From contig OX442314.1 in NCBI GenBank assembly GCA_949358305.1, positions 17,229,060 to 17,293,059 on the forward strand: DNA of 64,000 bases. The letters are read 5' to 3'. The notes beneath the pieces are model-generated. The model was not told where the DNA came from. It worked only from the letters and a program-made list of their open reading frames with translations, and did no database searches. The position numbers and the translations under genes were made by a program. The DNA comes from Strigamia acuminata (taxonomy: Eukaryota > Arthropoda > Chilopoda > Geophilomorpha > Linotaeniidae). Positions 48,078 to 63,367 of the stretch are shown here, piece after piece; the stretch's first letter is position 1; the number at the start of each line of letters is the position of its first letter.

Positions 48078-51000
48078 TGATTCGTCATGGATGAAACACG
48101 TCATTGAGCAGTTGATGGAGAGCTCATCGCATTGTATAAGTGCCTTGATGACGTATTATGTGAGAGCGCGTGCAGCTGAAGGAGTTACGAGCAAATCCGT
48201 CCAACGGCGAAGATTCATTTTTCACATTGGACATTTAATATTTTTTATTTTACGATCACAATATTTATTTATTGGATTTCACTTCTGCAGGTTACAAATA
48301 AAAGTCTTACGGACGATTTACTTTCCTTTTTTGTAATATAAAAGTTTTTTTTTTTTAATTTGTAATTTGTTTGTTGTTATTGTCACGTTGATTAATTTAT
48401 TAGTGTAGTAATTAATGTAAGTAAACTTTTTTTTATTTTATAAACTGACACGTTTATCGCACCTTAGTGTACTATATGAAACTAATAAATTATACATCAA
48501 TTTGTAATTCGTATCTGTTATTATTTTTATTACATTTGAAAAGATTAATCAATTTAGAGCACAACTTTTAAGAAAATATAAACAATAAACAAATCGAATA
48601 TTGATTTCCTTTATTTATGTGCTTGTGTACGTTGAAAATTATTAGTGAGACAAAAAATGATCGATTTGTCTCCATGCGAGCTGTCAGTGTGTGGAAATTA
48701 ATAGACATGAACAAAAAGGGTCTCGGCAGTTCATTTGGTTGCAACGAAGGGCTACAAAACTCCCCTCCCTCATGTGTCCCTTGTGCCATTAAGCGAGCAA
48801 GCAGCAGCATAATATTGGTATTTCTGGTTTGTGGTTGCACAAGCCATAAATTTGTCCGCTCAGGAAATGGTGTGGGCGGGGGCGCACACTTTTTTCTGCC
48901 CTTCTCCCATTGGTAGTAGAGACGGAGTGGAACGAATCAGAGTTGCTCGCGACAGATGCTCTATATCGACGAACAACGCGTGCAACTTGAAAAGAAAATG
49001 GTCACAACCCTATGATGTTTATTACTATGGCAACAAGAAAAACTTTACTTAAAACCATCAAGTACTAGGAAGAACATGTTTTAGTTTTGTCCGAAAACGA
49101 GTGGGGTGGGAATATAGTAGTATTAGCCTTCACACTGAATAAGCACCAGACAAGTTTCCGGAAATTGATGGCGACAGGCGGGTCTTGTAAGACGGATCGA
49201 ATCTCTCTTCGCCTGGCGTTCACTGTTAATAAATTGTATGCTTTTCTATAGCATAACCGTTGAAACTTTTTTCAGTTTAATTTTACACATTTTTTTTTCT
49301 TAAATAAAAACATTTGTTTAAATAAAGGAACAATTGTGGTTTAGAATTATTAGAGATAAAATTATGTATGTATGTGCATACAGTTTAAATATTTGTCAGT
49401 AAATGTTCTAGACTTATATAATCCAAAACTATGTGCGTAAAGTATAATTATATTGCATGCAAGCGGAGGAACGAGATTTCTGAATGCTGTCCTTTCTTGA
49501 GTTGTTGCTTGGGCCCAGATCGTAAACAACACGCAAAGAAAATTAAGATGTATACGGTAAAATGAAAGCTACAACAGCTTGTTAGACCATCGTAAATAAG
49601 TTTTTTTTTAAAATCAGAATTATATCGTGTACCAACAGCCAGGTGCATATATTCGTATGAAGATGTTTCATTCATTAACACATTCTGCACCGTCTCTGTA
49701 TGGACTCCACTATATCAGGCCACAAATTAAAAAAGGCTTACGGTAACTGTTTTGTTAGAGCCTTATTGCGCCGTTAGAGGTGAGGAGGTGAAGGATGATG
49801 TTTGATTTTATAAATCCACAGCAACAAATTCAACGTGGCGCCCAAAGCTAATGTTATTTCGATTACAAAAGGTAAGTATATTTTTTAAATAATTATTTAA
49901 GTGTGTGTAATATCTGCACAAGTTTTAATCAAATGCGGAAAAAAGTTCCCTGGCTAGAAATGTGGTAAATCATTTGCTACTTTGCGTAATTCGCTTTAAT
50001 CTCACACGTACAACATATCCATAGATTTCATTGCTAAAAAATAGAAGTTTTATATGAATACGTCATAATAAGTATTTAGTGTTTTAATTTAAAACTAATT
50101 GTTTGGCTCATTTTCTACGGCATCGTATTTTTTGAACATATAGAAAGTGCGTACGCAAATTGTTAATCAGTATCAATTTGACAAAACAACAGTTTCGTAA
50201 AAAGAAGTACCATATCTAACTAAACTACCGCATTTTTTAAAAAGATGCACTGATTTTGAAAGGGGTGCTTTTGAAGGGTGGGCTTAACGGCGTTACTTGT
50301 ATAAAAGGGGTTTCGTATATTTCTTAAATACGGCAATTTAAATTTTCAAAGCAGAAAAAAAAATAAAACGCCTTTGAACTTCAAGGCGATGGGCGAGTCA
50401 CTAGCCGCCCACCAAGTGTTTGTGGCCGTGAAATTGAGCTTCACTCCTGGTAACCTTCTTCGTAAAACTAAAAAGCGTTCGCCCTTTGGCACCGAGTAGA
50501 ACCCTTTCAGCAGTTAAATGTAAGAAATAATTGACTAATCGCTCGAAGTTTTATAGTTTTTGGGAGGTTTTGAGAATGAACATAAGATTTTAGTAAACCG
50601 TATCCAATTTTATTGTTTGTTTGAATTTGTATTTTTTTATTCGCAACATAATACACCCAAAAGAAATCAGTTGCAGTTTCTTTGTGATTTGTTTGGAAAT
50701 AGGCCACACGTAAAATGAAACGACAAAATTTAAATAGAACAAATACCGTAATTTACTTAACTATATCGCTCGAACTCGAAACAAAATATGTGTTTGCAAT
50801 TTGTAATCAAAGAGTTATGATTACGAGCATCAACAATTCATTATGACAAAATTCATGATTTGTTTAGATGTAGCTCCACCTTAAATTCATTTAATGTAAA
50901 AAGTAAATATTATAAATTATCCTTATTCATTCCTTTTTTTTAGACGAAAAAAAAAACAGTAAAATAAAAAAAAACAAATTGCTTGATGTAAATAGATATT

Positions 51001-51923
51001 TTTTTCTTGTCGTTGGAATAGTCAGCCATAAATTTTGCAACTCCTCCCTCGTATTTCATTTTGAGGGGTGTGTGTGGGCGCCATTTTGGGATGGACCACC
51101 GAGGGAGCGAAAAATTTGCAAGATTTCACGCGACTGATGTCTCTCGTTTGCTTCGTAATTCCCACGTTTCGTCGTCGACTTGAGACTAAAGTCGAATCGG
51201 CTTGTACTAATTTATGACCATTGGACAGTGGAATGTATTTGGAGTGGAGGTTTGCAGTTCAAGTGGTGATGAAGAGGAAAGAGGCTGCACGCACTGACCC
51301 CCATCGCCGAAATAACCTCATTAGCTGTCATCAAGATGTTGGCTGAAAAGCGCCCTTGTTATGAAAAGCGGGGTCAAATGATGACTTGTGATTTGCAAGA
51401 GGGGGGTAATGGTGAATGTCCCTGTCTGGAACCCTTGGACATGTACCCTTATTTATCAGTAAATGAGGTGGAGGTTTTTTCCTCTGATGGATGTTAAATG
51501 TGTGTGTATGGGAGGTGATAGAAATCATTGGAGTCAAGGTTAGGATATAGTCTGAACGAAATAGAGAGGGCGTGTTTGATTCAAACTCCCCTTGTTTGGA
51601 TAGCCTCCAGTGAAGATAAAGTTTGCAAAGGCACAGCTAGGTGCGGGTGGAGATTATAGGGTATGGAAGGCACCAACTCATTTAATTTGTATACCTGAAT
51701 GGCATTGTTTGCTACATGAAACTTAATCTAATGACTTTTAATACGGTGATCAGGATCAGGATCATATAAACTCCAAATTATCGATATGAAAAGTGAATTG
51801 TGAACACGTGCGAACAGAAATGTTTAAATTTTGAATTGCTGGTATTTGAAATTACAAAAAGGTCAAACTTTTATTTTTCATAGATAATGAGACTAACTGA
51901 TGTCTGACAAGTGAGTCGTGTAT
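48078..51923. other. Pax3/7 3' UTR and gene-free sequence
   Basis: A likely poly(A) signal (AATAAA at about 48297) lies 220 bases after the Pax3/7 stop. Beyond it the DNA is AT-rich, with GC-richer islands at about 48640-48990, 50370-50510 and 51050-51680. At 49790-49880 a GC-balanced stretch ends in a donor-like AAAGGTAAGT. I cannot link it to any gene. Confidence 0.4.
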
Positions 51924-52143
51924 GAAATTTTAGGAAATGTTGATCCTAGAACAGAAATTTTAGGAAATCTTGATCGGAGAACTGAAATTTTAGGAAATCT
52001 TGATCGGAGAACTGAAATTTTAGGAAATCTTGATCGGAGAACTGAAATTTTAGGAAATCTTGATCGGAGAACTGAAATTTTAGGAAATCTTGATCGGAGA
52101 ACTGAAATTTTAGGAAATCTTGATCCGAGAACTGAAATTTTAG
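51924..52143. repeat. 30-bp minisatellite, 7 full units plus a partial one
   Basis: Units of 30 bases starting GAAATTTTAGGAAATCTTGA begin at 51924, 51954, 51984, 52014, 52044, 52074 and 52104, with a partial copy at 52134. The inner five are almost identical and the outer ones carry substitutions. Thirty bases is ten codons, so both strands stay open across the array (E-I-L-G-N-L-D-R-R-T on plus, K-I-S-V-L-R-S-R-F-P on minus). No splice or start context supports translation. Confidence 0.95.
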
Positions 52144-55100
52144 AGCTCGGTTGTTTGATATCTAAAAACATTAGGCTATAGTTGTACTTTTTGATTTTGA
52201 ATTTTCAATATTAGCGGTATCAACATATTATGTATTCATAGTCCGCGAAACTGTGCTGCTCCGCTCCGTGTCCGGCAACACAGTCATCCGCTCTGGTTAG
52301 GCGGTATGGAATTGTGGGTTTTTTTTTCTCATAAATAACTGAAAAAGAAAGTCAACTGTATATGGCACATACGATTTAAGAATAGAGTCAGTGAACTTTA
52401 AATGTGGATGGCGTATCAGGAAATAACAAACTAACAAAAATACAGAATTAAACTTATAGTCAAAATACGCAATAAAATGCAACATTTGATGGAAAAATAA
52501 TTCCACAAAACTTATTGCGCTAATTTTAACTTAAATTTAAAGTAATTCAGACTTCATTTTTAGCGACGAACTAATTTTAACTGCCAACATTTTTCGGAAG
52601 CCCTAAATATAAACTTTACTATAAGTTAATCCTACGGCACAATAATAAAAGAAAAGATATATAGATTTGCTTCGATATAACCGTATTTGCAATACAGAAA
52701 CTGAAATAGCCATAAGACATGAGCCTCGAGTCGAAAATAGCTGTAGAAAATTCATTGTGGTGAATTCGATACTGAGCTCATATTTTTAAAAGGCACTATT
52801 TCAAATGTAAGTTGGGAGGGTTGTCTTCCGCCATTTGCCATCTGGCCCAACAAGTACTCGGCAGGCGGAACATTGGCATCTGATGGATTGTAATCACGTG
52901 CTGCAGTACACGGATTTAAAGAAAGCGCCACAGTTGCTCCATATGTATTACTTTTTTACTTTTTACTTTCTTCTTTCTTTCTTTCTTTCTTCCTTCCCAC
53001 TTCTTATTTTTTTTAAAACCTCAAGTAACTTTTCGTTATTATATATCTCCTAAAGGTTATCTTCATCTTTATCCCCCATTTCCTTTCTAAACGCACAGAC
53101 GCAGCAGCAGGAGAAAGAGGAGAGGAAATTGGCTAAATTCGCTACGGCCGTTTCGCGTCCGGCAAATTTTCACTTGCACCCGCTGCCTGTCCCGCGCCAG
53201 AAAATTGTTGATGGATGAAGCGGGCGCCATCCCTCTGTCACTGAATATTTTTCCTAGCGGCGAAATGCTGCGGGCACGGAGCACGTGCACAACAAAACAA
53301 AACGTTCTGCGAAATGATGCGCAAAATTACGGAGGAAAAATGATTTTTTGCAGCAGAAAAAAAAAATTGGGATAAAGGAAAATTTCCCACGGGCCGTTCT
53401 TTGTAATGACTGTCCACCGTCCTAGATTGAGTTCAGTCGATTGCTCTAAGCTTTTCCCTGGCTGCGGAAAATATGTTGTTCCCCTTCGTTTTTCGAGGGA
53501 AAACTTATTACAACGCAAAAACAACGCATTCGACTGGAAATTTCCCACGACCATACATAGGAAAAAAGAAAAAAAAATATATGAAAAGAGCAAAAATATA
53601 AAAACGTGCAGAAAAATGTAGAAAAAAATATGAATAGTGAAGGTGGGGCTAAAATTTGATTGATGCTGCGTTTGTTGACTCACATCCTGATTGTCATTAA
53701 AGTGCTGTGCGAATGTCAAATTTTAATTTTGTAAGGAAAAAGAGAGAAAAAAATGGTTCAGGGCGATGGCTTGAGGCCACGTGCGCGGGATCATTCGTCT
53801 CGAACGGGTGGCGGAGGAGGAGCCACGTGATCAGTAAAACCAATGGCAAAGCGCGACGAGCAATTTTCCCTTGTCGTCATGGGCCAATTAATGGGAAGTG
53901 CAAACGCGGATGACGAAATTCGCCACGTCATGACGTTTGAGGGACAAATGGCTGACAGAGTAATGATGGAGAAGAGGGAGGTGGTATAGTATGAAATAAT
54001 GGTCAATCTTCCACCCGCCCCTTGAGGCACGGCTTCCGTGCGCGCACACGCGTTGCTGTACAACATTTGTGACAGAAATGCGATGTGACACAAGACAGGC
54101 ATGGCGAATGTGGTGTGGCCAGGTGGACGAAGATGTGGGTCACCCGATTTAAGGGAAACAAATCTGATAACGTTGTAAGAAAGAATAAAAATCCCCTGTT
54201 AAAAATAATACGGTATAAAAACCTAGCGGTGATGTTGTTAAAGTGTATCATCACTGACAGGTGTGCTGGAGAATTGTAGTATAATTTGGGCCTACATCAA
54301 AGTGTAGGTTCTTCTGTAATAAGGGATCCCACACGCGCATTTGATTACAATTACGACGATGCAAAAATGGTATTTCTCAGAGGGCATCTAATACAACACG
54401 TTTTGGATTTGGAAAACTGTAAAGTGCCTCGATCGATGTTCGTGATGTGAGAATTTGATGAGCCTAGCCCCTACTCATAACATCCTAATCCAGTCAGTCG
54501 CCGCCACTGATCTTCTCCTGTTATTAAAGCGCTACAAATGTATTATTAGTCTTCAATCTTTGAGACAAAGTCATTAAGGGATATTATTAGCTTCATTGAT
54601 AATACCGTAAGGTGTTTGATTCGAGGTTGATGATATGAGTGATGAATGTCTGACTCGCTTTTCAATTTTCATTTCTTTGGGGATGGACTTTAAAGTATCT
54701 TTTGTTGGATTTTTTTTTATTTTTTTATTTTTTTTTACTATTGCAATATGAGAAACAAACTTCTCGAATAATTGCACATTTGGGCAATTAATTTTAGGTT
54801 CTTTAAACTTGCAAACTCTGCTAATACACCGTTTTTTTAGGAATTACATTAATGAACGAACTACAAAGAACCAGGAAAATGTTTGTCAGTTAAATTTTTT
54901 TTAACCTGTTTTAACAACTAATTGGAAAAAAAATTTTGAGAAAAAAAGTGTAAAGAGACTACCAAACGCACAAACGACCAGGTGTTAGGACACACACGGA
55001 GGTGAAAATCATTTACAATTTAGCAACATTAGAAGAAAAAAAAAAGCATAAAAGATTTAAAGTCATTACCTGATGAATACCCCAAAAAAAATTGTGGGAA

Positions 55101-58100
55101 AAAACAAAAAATGATTTTTTTAAAAAAATTTAAGGAGTGACTAATTTCAACGAACAAGTAATACAGTAGTTCAGCAAAAAAAAAATATCGGGTTAAAAAT
55201 ATTTTAGTAATTTAAGCCTATTTTTAAGTTTTAATGGGCGGTGGTATTACGAGGTCTACACAACAGCTGCGTCCGACACGGTGTAAATTGGTACGTTGGG
55301 GGTTGGCAAAGTTGAAGTTCTCAGGTGACAGGTCGGTTGATGGAAAAAGGCAAAATGTGCTTTGTTTTATTCTAAAAATCATTAATAGCTTGCTTTTAGT
55401 AATTGAATCTACTACATAATATATTATATTCTGTCATTTCGCTACCCTAAAGACGTTTTCGGCCATTTATGATTTTAATAGTTCAAAATGAGTCTTTTCA
55501 ATAACAGATGACACTTTAATCTTAACAAAGAAAAGAAGAGAAAAAAAAAGAAAAAAAAATGAAGACTACCCTCTGGTATGTGAGACATTTGCGTTTGTGA
55601 TTTTTCTTTTCCTTTGAAGACTCGCTGCAATTTTAAACAGGTGCAGTCACATAGAATTGTCGTAAAAGAACTGTTCAGTTCAATCCTAAAGATACATTTA
55701 TCAAACTTTTACAGCAATTAATTATTTTGTCTGCCAATTTTACTGTTCTGAATCAAAGAAAGAATGCCTGCACACCTGAGGATGAAGTCAGCATTTGTAC
55801 AAAGTCCATCCTGAGCATCCTGGTAAATGAATTCACCTCCCACAGAGAACTACTTGTGTAACTTTTTTTTCTTCTGGGAAGTCGTGTCTGGGATTCAGCC
55901 AAAACCCATCACGCTGGTCTGTATATCGTCATACAAAATTTATTATACAATAATTGAATCTTCTTTATGCCTTTTCTGTTGTAGAAAAGTTACTAGTAAT
56001 AATTTATTTTATAGCTTCTATTTCAACTCTAAAATTTGACGTAATGATAATTGAACTTTAATTTAATTTTTTTCTGATTGCTTTGTATCGTATTAGTACG
56101 TCCGATTTTTTACGTGTTTATTAATTTATGATTATTTTTTTTATTTGCTGTCTCGGGGCGTGGTATTTGGCGTTTTATTTTATCATTTTTTTTTGGAGAT
56201 TAGGACTAGATTTTTATCTTCCGTTTGTAATTTTCCCATCCCCTGGTTCAAGAGTGATAATTATTTGGGTAACTCATTTACGGTGGCTTCTGTTCTTCAC
56301 CCTCTTTTAAATTACAGAGGAGGGAGAAATTGACAACTCTTTTTGGCATCTACAAGAAGGGAGAAAGAAGTTCCCTCAATCAAAAACGAGCTTCATTTGT
56401 TTTAAGCATCACACCTTTCTTTTGTGTTTAACACCAATTTATACAAGGCGAACCGATACTTTGAAGACAGTCAGCGCCGTACATTCACGCTTTTATACGT
56501 CACATTCATTTTTCATTGATAACTGAACGATTAAACTATGAAAATGATAAATTTATAACATTTATTTATGAATAAAATGTTATAACTTTTGCCTCAACTG
56601 ACGAATGAAACAATTTCAGAACCAAGATAAATTTATTTTAACATTTTCACTTCAAAAAGAAAAGAAAATGTGTACACTTGTTGCTTAGATTCTCCGAAAA
56701 AGATAATGACGGCAAGTGTATAGTAATAATAAAGTTATTTTTCCTTGACGACCAAAGATATTGGCATTTTCTGCACATGCTCATCGGAAGCTTAACTTTT
56801 GCACTAATGAATAGTTGAGGCGGCCACCCATTGGGTACCGGGACAATCCATTAAGTGGCTTGAAAGGAGAAAATGACGTGACAAAATGGTATGGTACATA
56901 TGCGACGCTCCAAGTAGACAAGATTTCCGAAATAAAGTTACAACCAACAAACTCGTAATAATGACGGAAGGCGTGGGAAGATCTGTTTAGATATTTGATC
57001 CACTGCCATTTTTCATCTAATTCCTCCTACGCATCAATGAATGTTTTTACAATTTCTTTGTGTGTGTGTGTATGTGCATGTGCCAGCAAAACTTTTGTAT
57101 TTTTTCCCTTTCTTAAATCCTGCATTGCCATAATTCTATAGTGCCTTCTATTTTTTTTATTCCTTTAATTTAATTTTTCTGCTCTTCTATTTCTAACCGC
57201 CCTCAACAACATTCGACGTCTTTATTAAATCCGGTATGTCTCTGGTAGTGGAAAGTAGAGCCTTGGCAAAAATTAATAAAGTCGAATGAGTCGAGTAAAG
57301 AAATTGGAGCGAGAGATTTCCCAAGCCCTGCGTTCCTACGGCGTTGTGTGCACGTCGGGTGGCGAGCGGGTCGACTTCTGATGGGCTTAATTAGAAGGCA
57401 CAGCTGCCCGACATCAGCCTTCCAATCATAGGCTTCACCCCACAACTTTATCACGGCGGACTCATGGAGGTGTCGGCCATTTATTTATTTACTTCTCTCC
57501 TTTTAATTTAGTGGCCCACCGAACCTTCCCAGGTGTTGTGCGGGGAAGTTAGCCACGAGATACGAAATAAAAAAGGAGCGTGTTTGATGCAGCGGGCAAA
57601 TATTCGAGTTTTCCGATGTTGAATCGAGATATATGACTGCAGGGATTGTCACGTGTGAGGTGGCAGCAGTTGGATGGGTGTGTGGCGCGCTGGTTGTTTA
57701 TGGGATTGGGACACGCAAAGAGACGCTACAGTCGCTAATGCGTAGGTAGAGGGAGGCAGCTAAGATTTAGAGCAAGTGATTCTCACCTTGTGGAATTATA
57801 TAATAGATGAAATTAGCTCGCAATTAGCGGCATCGTTTGAACTTAGCTGCAAGGCGAAGATGGCGTTTTTTCTCAAATTAAACATGTTTGTTTGTTTGCT
57901 TTTTATGTGTAATTAGAGATAACTAATTAAATAAAAAGTGGAAATGTGTTTTTAATATACGGCAACGTGAAACTTTAAATTGAAAATTTTTTAATTTTGA
58001 ATCGTGGATTTTGAAATCTCAAGTTTAGCTGAGGATTAATAAAGAAAGAAATTTCTCTAATTACATTCTTTTTTTTCAATTAGTTTTCCGTTTATTAGAA

Positions 58101-60114
58101 TTAGAATGCAAGATATCTTAAAGAGGCAATTGTGCTTAATTGCTTTGGGTTTGAATAATTTATTGCTCAAGAACATTGGAGTATTTCCAGGTCAATCACA
58201 ATTGCCATGTCCTAACGTGGCGTCTCTGCGTAGTCATTTTAAACCGTACGGGCTTGGCTCTGCCCTCGGGATTGTATGCGAATTAATTACGTTTAATAAA
58301 CACTAATTATGCTTATTATGATCGCGTGGTAGGCGAGCCCCCACTCTCCTTCGGGCTAATATTGTCACGTGATGACACCCACATAATATTGGAGAAAAAA
58401 AATTTTCAAGATGATAGAACTAAATATGCAGGAATCATGTTGCAAAACGAAAGAGATTTTTTTTATTTTTAAATCGATAAATGAGAACGTTTGCAAACGA
58501 AACCATACACATTAGACTAAATTGAAAACCTTAATTTTTACTGATTATACATATTCACCTCCCTTTTTTCATTGGAAAAACTCATTAACATGACGCATTG
58601 TATGACACATCTTTTCTGTATATTTGTTAAATCGATTAATAACAAAATTAAAGGGTTCAAATATAAAATTTTTTCCCTTTCTGTCTGCACATTAAATGCT
58701 TTGATTTCTGAGAATTTGCACGCGTCGTGTTTGGGTTTACAAGAAGCGTGAAAGCGGCGCGCGTGAATATTGGCGGAAGAAATTCGCGTTGGAATTGAAT
58801 GATTCGGATCAAGTCAAACTTCTCATGCCAAAATGGCTCCCATAGGAGGGGAAAATAGAAAGCAATAAAAAAAAAGAAAAAAAATGGAATTATAAATGAA
58901 TTATGATTGATTTCGGCCGAAATTAATTTATGAATTTGCAAAATGTAACCAATAGAAGCTTTAGTGCAACTCAGGTGAGATAATTCTGTCACACTTTCCA
59001 ACCAATAACGATTTCGATCGAGTCGAGGGCGGAGAAAATCCTACCTGGCATCAGAGGAATATGAATAGCGTAATGCATTCGGGAAATCCTTTGCTTGTGT
59101 TCAATTCGCTATCCCTAAAAAGCCGAAGCCGCTCAGGTAAAATGAGTCAGGTATCAAGGGCAGCTCGTAACAGCCGTATTTCCTTCATTAGCAATTTCCA
59201 CCTTCCTGTACGTTATCATTAAAACTAAATAAAAAAAAACGAGTAATAAGAGAGAATTAGTTGCATTCTAATGTTACTGCAATATATAAACATAAACAAA
59301 ACATTTTGGACTTGTGAAAATAAGTTGAAAACCTTTTGTGATGCAATTTAAAAAGTTTTTGCAAAACTTTTTCATTACGAAGTTACATCATTGAGGTCTC
59401 AGTGTTCTGCATTGCATCACAGCGTGATGTTTTTTCATGTCATAACCATAAAACACATCATAGAAAAAATACGCCTCATAAAAATAATAATGGCACATTT
59501 TAATTTTCTCTTCATCATTGAGGTAATTGACCCCCCTCCCCTCCCTCCCTTCTTTTTCTATTATAATGGTACACCCATAATCCATTGTCCACTTCCTTGG
59601 TGTGTTCGTGGGACCCAATCCCGTGAGGCACCGCGCTTGTAAACCCTTGTACCTGGTCTTTTGTGACCACCCTCAGCCGACAGTGAATTATGGGGCTGAG
59701 TGTGGTGTTCTGGCCACAGAATTAAGCTTAACGGCGTTCCACTTGATTTTCAAACGAAATCCGCACTTCCGGATGCAAAATTAGCAATGATAAAAAAAAA
59801 ATGTGCATGTCCCCGAAAAAAAAAAAATTTAAAAAATTTTCCTAATGCCATGTTTCATCTGGACGACTTTCGATTTGCTCGAAATAATGATGGGGGAATG
59901 TAATGGATTCTTCAAAAAGTTTCACATTTCATCACCAGAATGAAGCACTGCGTGAGGAAAATGTTTCTACTTTGCACTTTAATAAAATTATATTTATCAA
60001 ATGAATGCAAATTAATATTTATTAAATATAATTTTTGTTTAAATTCACATGATATTTATCTATAAGCTCAATTTCAATACATCAGACAATATTTCGTTCC
60101 ACAGAAAATAGACT
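52144..60114. other. Gene-free region between Pax3/7 and TPI
   Basis: About 8 kb without recognisable exons on either strand. It alternates AT-rich tracts with GC-richer islands at about 52810-52920, 53080-53300, 53380-53500, 53750-54130, 57190-57480, 57520-57780, 58180-58390, 59030-59220 and 59560-59720. Microsatellites: (TTTC)n at 52970-52990 and a TG-rich run at 57059-57082. The islands are plausible regulatory elements for the neighbouring Pax3/7 gene; this is inference. Confidence 0.4.
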
Positions 60115-61176
<1,062 letters not shown>

Positions 61177-62317
61177 CGTTGATGAAGATTAGAATCTTAG
61201 AAAACTATTGGTATGTGCTGCAGCTCCGTTTGTTCGGACCGGTAACCTCTACTTGACCTTATCAGTTCACTTCGGACGAAACTATCAATTTCCAGTCGAG
61301 TTGTTAACTAAATTAAACTTTTGCCCACCAGAGTGCATCACAAGTAAAATGGCGTTAAATTTGAATAGAAATAAAAACTGGCCACCTTTCTGTTCCATCC
61401 ACTGCTTTTAGTTTTTATATTAAAGTGCGTTCATGAATGACAATTTCAATTTTATCAATGATAAAAGCTGTATTTTATTAGGCAAAACAATTGCTTAAAA
61501 AAATTACATCGAGACTTCTAATCAACAAAGTCTGAAAACAAAAATGGCGTACATCATCTTTCAATTCGTGTTATCGTGTACATTTCGATTTAGAGCATCG
61601 GTTATAGATTTATTAGAGTTCTCATTAAATGTTTTACTGTCTTGCAGGTGAAAACAACACTACAAAATGGTGACATTGGTGCAGAACAAATATAATTGTT
61701 TGTCATTTAATATTGCTTACACTTGAAACTTGACATTGTATTTACAGTGGTCTAAGGTATTATTAAAACACTAATTTATTCTTTTGTTTCTAAAACTAAC
61801 AAAACATTTTATGAAATAGCAAATTTGCATATACCATAGAATGCAGATCCCTCCCATTAAACTCTGGGTTTTACAAATATTTATCTCAAAATTCTCTTAA
61901 ATAATTAATTTTATTTTTTAGATTGATATAGACTGGAAGACGAAATTTTAGGACATCTTTTTATCCGGACATGCGATTATTCTTATTAATTGGACAGGAA
62001 ATGTCCTAGATAATTCGTGAAAAAGTTGTAAGAATTTTTTTTTCACTTTCCTTTCCTTTCCTTTAATACTGATATATCACATAAAGACAAAATGATGAAA
62101 AAAAGATGGCAAAATAATTAATTTGTTATTCCAACTATATCATTATTCGTTGTAAAATTATAAAATGATATGAATTTAGATCCAAAAACACTCCCGACTT
62201 CTCTTGCGGTGCGTGACGAAGCAAATAAAAAAAAGACAAATTGTACAACCATTGCAGACAAGTAACATGTCATCAAACATTACTGTAATGCACAAAAATA
62301 TGACGAACTTGCTTTTG
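61177..62317. other. TPI promoter and UBIAD1 3' UTR
   Basis: Between the UBIAD1 stop and the TPI start, both on minus. The 61180-61330 part is GC-richer and should be the TPI promoter. 61400-62317 is AT-rich and probably UBIAD1 3' UTR. A segment at 61936-61965 loosely resembles the 30-bp minisatellite unit (GAAATTTTAGGA), perhaps by chance. No other gene is seen. Confidence 0.45.
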
Positions 62318-63367
62318 TCACTTAGCTAATAACGGTAATCGATTTGTCGGTGCCATAATACAAGCCAAAACGAAAAACAAACCAAAATATAAATTAAGTT
62401 TAGCAGTTTCTTGAGGCAAATGTTCGAGATTTTCTTGACGGAATTGACGTTCCAATTTAAATGCCGCGTGCAGGGTAATCAGCGGTAGGAGCAACCAAAT
62501 CGTGTAATGCACGCCTAAAACCGCAAACAGAATGTACGGAGAAAAGAGAAGAAAGGCGAATAAAACGTGCGATGATGTCCGCCCGATCAAAATGGCCATG
62601 GTGACGATCCCGGCGCGTTGATCCGACTCCATGTCTCGGGTGTTGTTGCTATGTAAAATAGCTTCGGTGTTTAAAGCGATTGGTATTGCGTAGTAGAGAG
62701 TTACAACGTCCATTGCGCCTGTTTGAGCCACGAATGCAAATAATACTGTTACAGGGCCGAAGATGATTAGAACCAAAACATCGCCTAGCCCGATGTATTT
62801 GAGCCCAATTCCTCCCGTGTACAAAAAAGAACTGGACAGTCCGCCAAAATAAACCAAGGCTAAGTGCTCCATTTTGGCAGGTGATAAGAGAACCAATAAA
62901 ATGAATCCGCCGCATCCAATAGCGTACAACATCACGCCCAAGTGAGCCACTTCATCGGGTGTGAGGATTTTATCAACAAGTGTTCTGTCGTCACTTCTCT
63001 TCTTACTGTCGATGCCTTTAATAAAATCATAATATGAGTTGACTAAATTGCCCGCTCCGTGTACGCTGAATGCAGTGAGGCAGGTCACGACGAATGTGAT
63101 TACGTCGAAGTTGCCGGTGACTTTGTGCGCTAAAGCACAACCGAGACACACGGGTATTAAGGAAGCACTGAATGACCACGGTCGGACTGCTGTGAGGTAC
63201 GATGACAAACGGAATTGACTGCCTTTAGTTTCGGTTTTCGCCTGCCAATTGGGCGGTGGTTTTGTTGACATGTATTTTGCATGGTTATTCTCGGACGTGG
63301 AAGAAATGTTTTCGGTGTGCGAATGCTGGGTCTGGTCCCTAATTACGTTCTCGGTGTTTAATGCCAT
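62318..63367 (-). CDS. UBIAD1: UBIAD1/heixuedian prenyltransferase, single coding exon
   Basis: UbiA-family membrane prenyltransferase that makes menaquinone-4 (vitamin K2) from menadione and geranylgeranyl diphosphate in ER/Golgi membranes. It encodes 349 residues; human UBIAD1 has 338. The N-terminal 50 residues are divergent and polar. Then [16 protein letters not shown] begins the membrane core of about eight to ten helices. The two prenyl-diphosphate/Mg sites are intact: [11 protein letters not shown] with DDRTLVD, and [28 protein letters not shown] and [14 protein letters not shown] are near-identical to the vertebrate protein. The start is taken as the ATG at 63367 (MALNTENV); the frame extends upstream only to a TTG. 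There are no introns in the coding region, but a spliced 5' leader is likely. Confidence 0.96.
   Translation of the reverse strand: MALNTENVIRDQTQHSHTENISSTSENNHAKYMSTKPPPNWQAKTETKGSQFRLSSYLTAVRPWSFSASLIPVCLGCALAHKVTGNFDVITFVVTCLTAFSVHGAGNLVNSYYDFIKGIDSKKRSDDRTLVDKILTPDEVAHLGVMLYAIGCGGFILLVLLSPAKMEHLALVYFGGLSSSFLYTGGIGLKYIGLGDVLVLIIFGPVTVLFAFVAQTGAMDVVTLYYAIPIALNTEAILHSNNTRDMESDQRAGIVTMAILIGRTSSHVLFAFLLFSPYILFAVLGVHYTIWLLLPLITLHAAFKLERQFRQENLEHLPQETAKLNLYFGLFFVLACIMAPTNRLPLLAK

Noticed and set aside
51924-52143. CRISPR array or coding repeat protein
   Set aside because: Units are head-to-tail with no spacers, in an animal genome, and no start or splice signals flank the open frames. Treated as a minisatellite.
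61936-61965. Possible stray copy of the 30-bp minisatellite unit in the UBIAD1 3' UTR
   Set aside because: Only about 12 bases match (GAAATTTTAGGA), within chance for AT-rich sequence.
62649-62915. 88-codon open frame inside UBIAD1
   Set aside because: Alternate-frame shadow of a well-conserved gene on the same strand.
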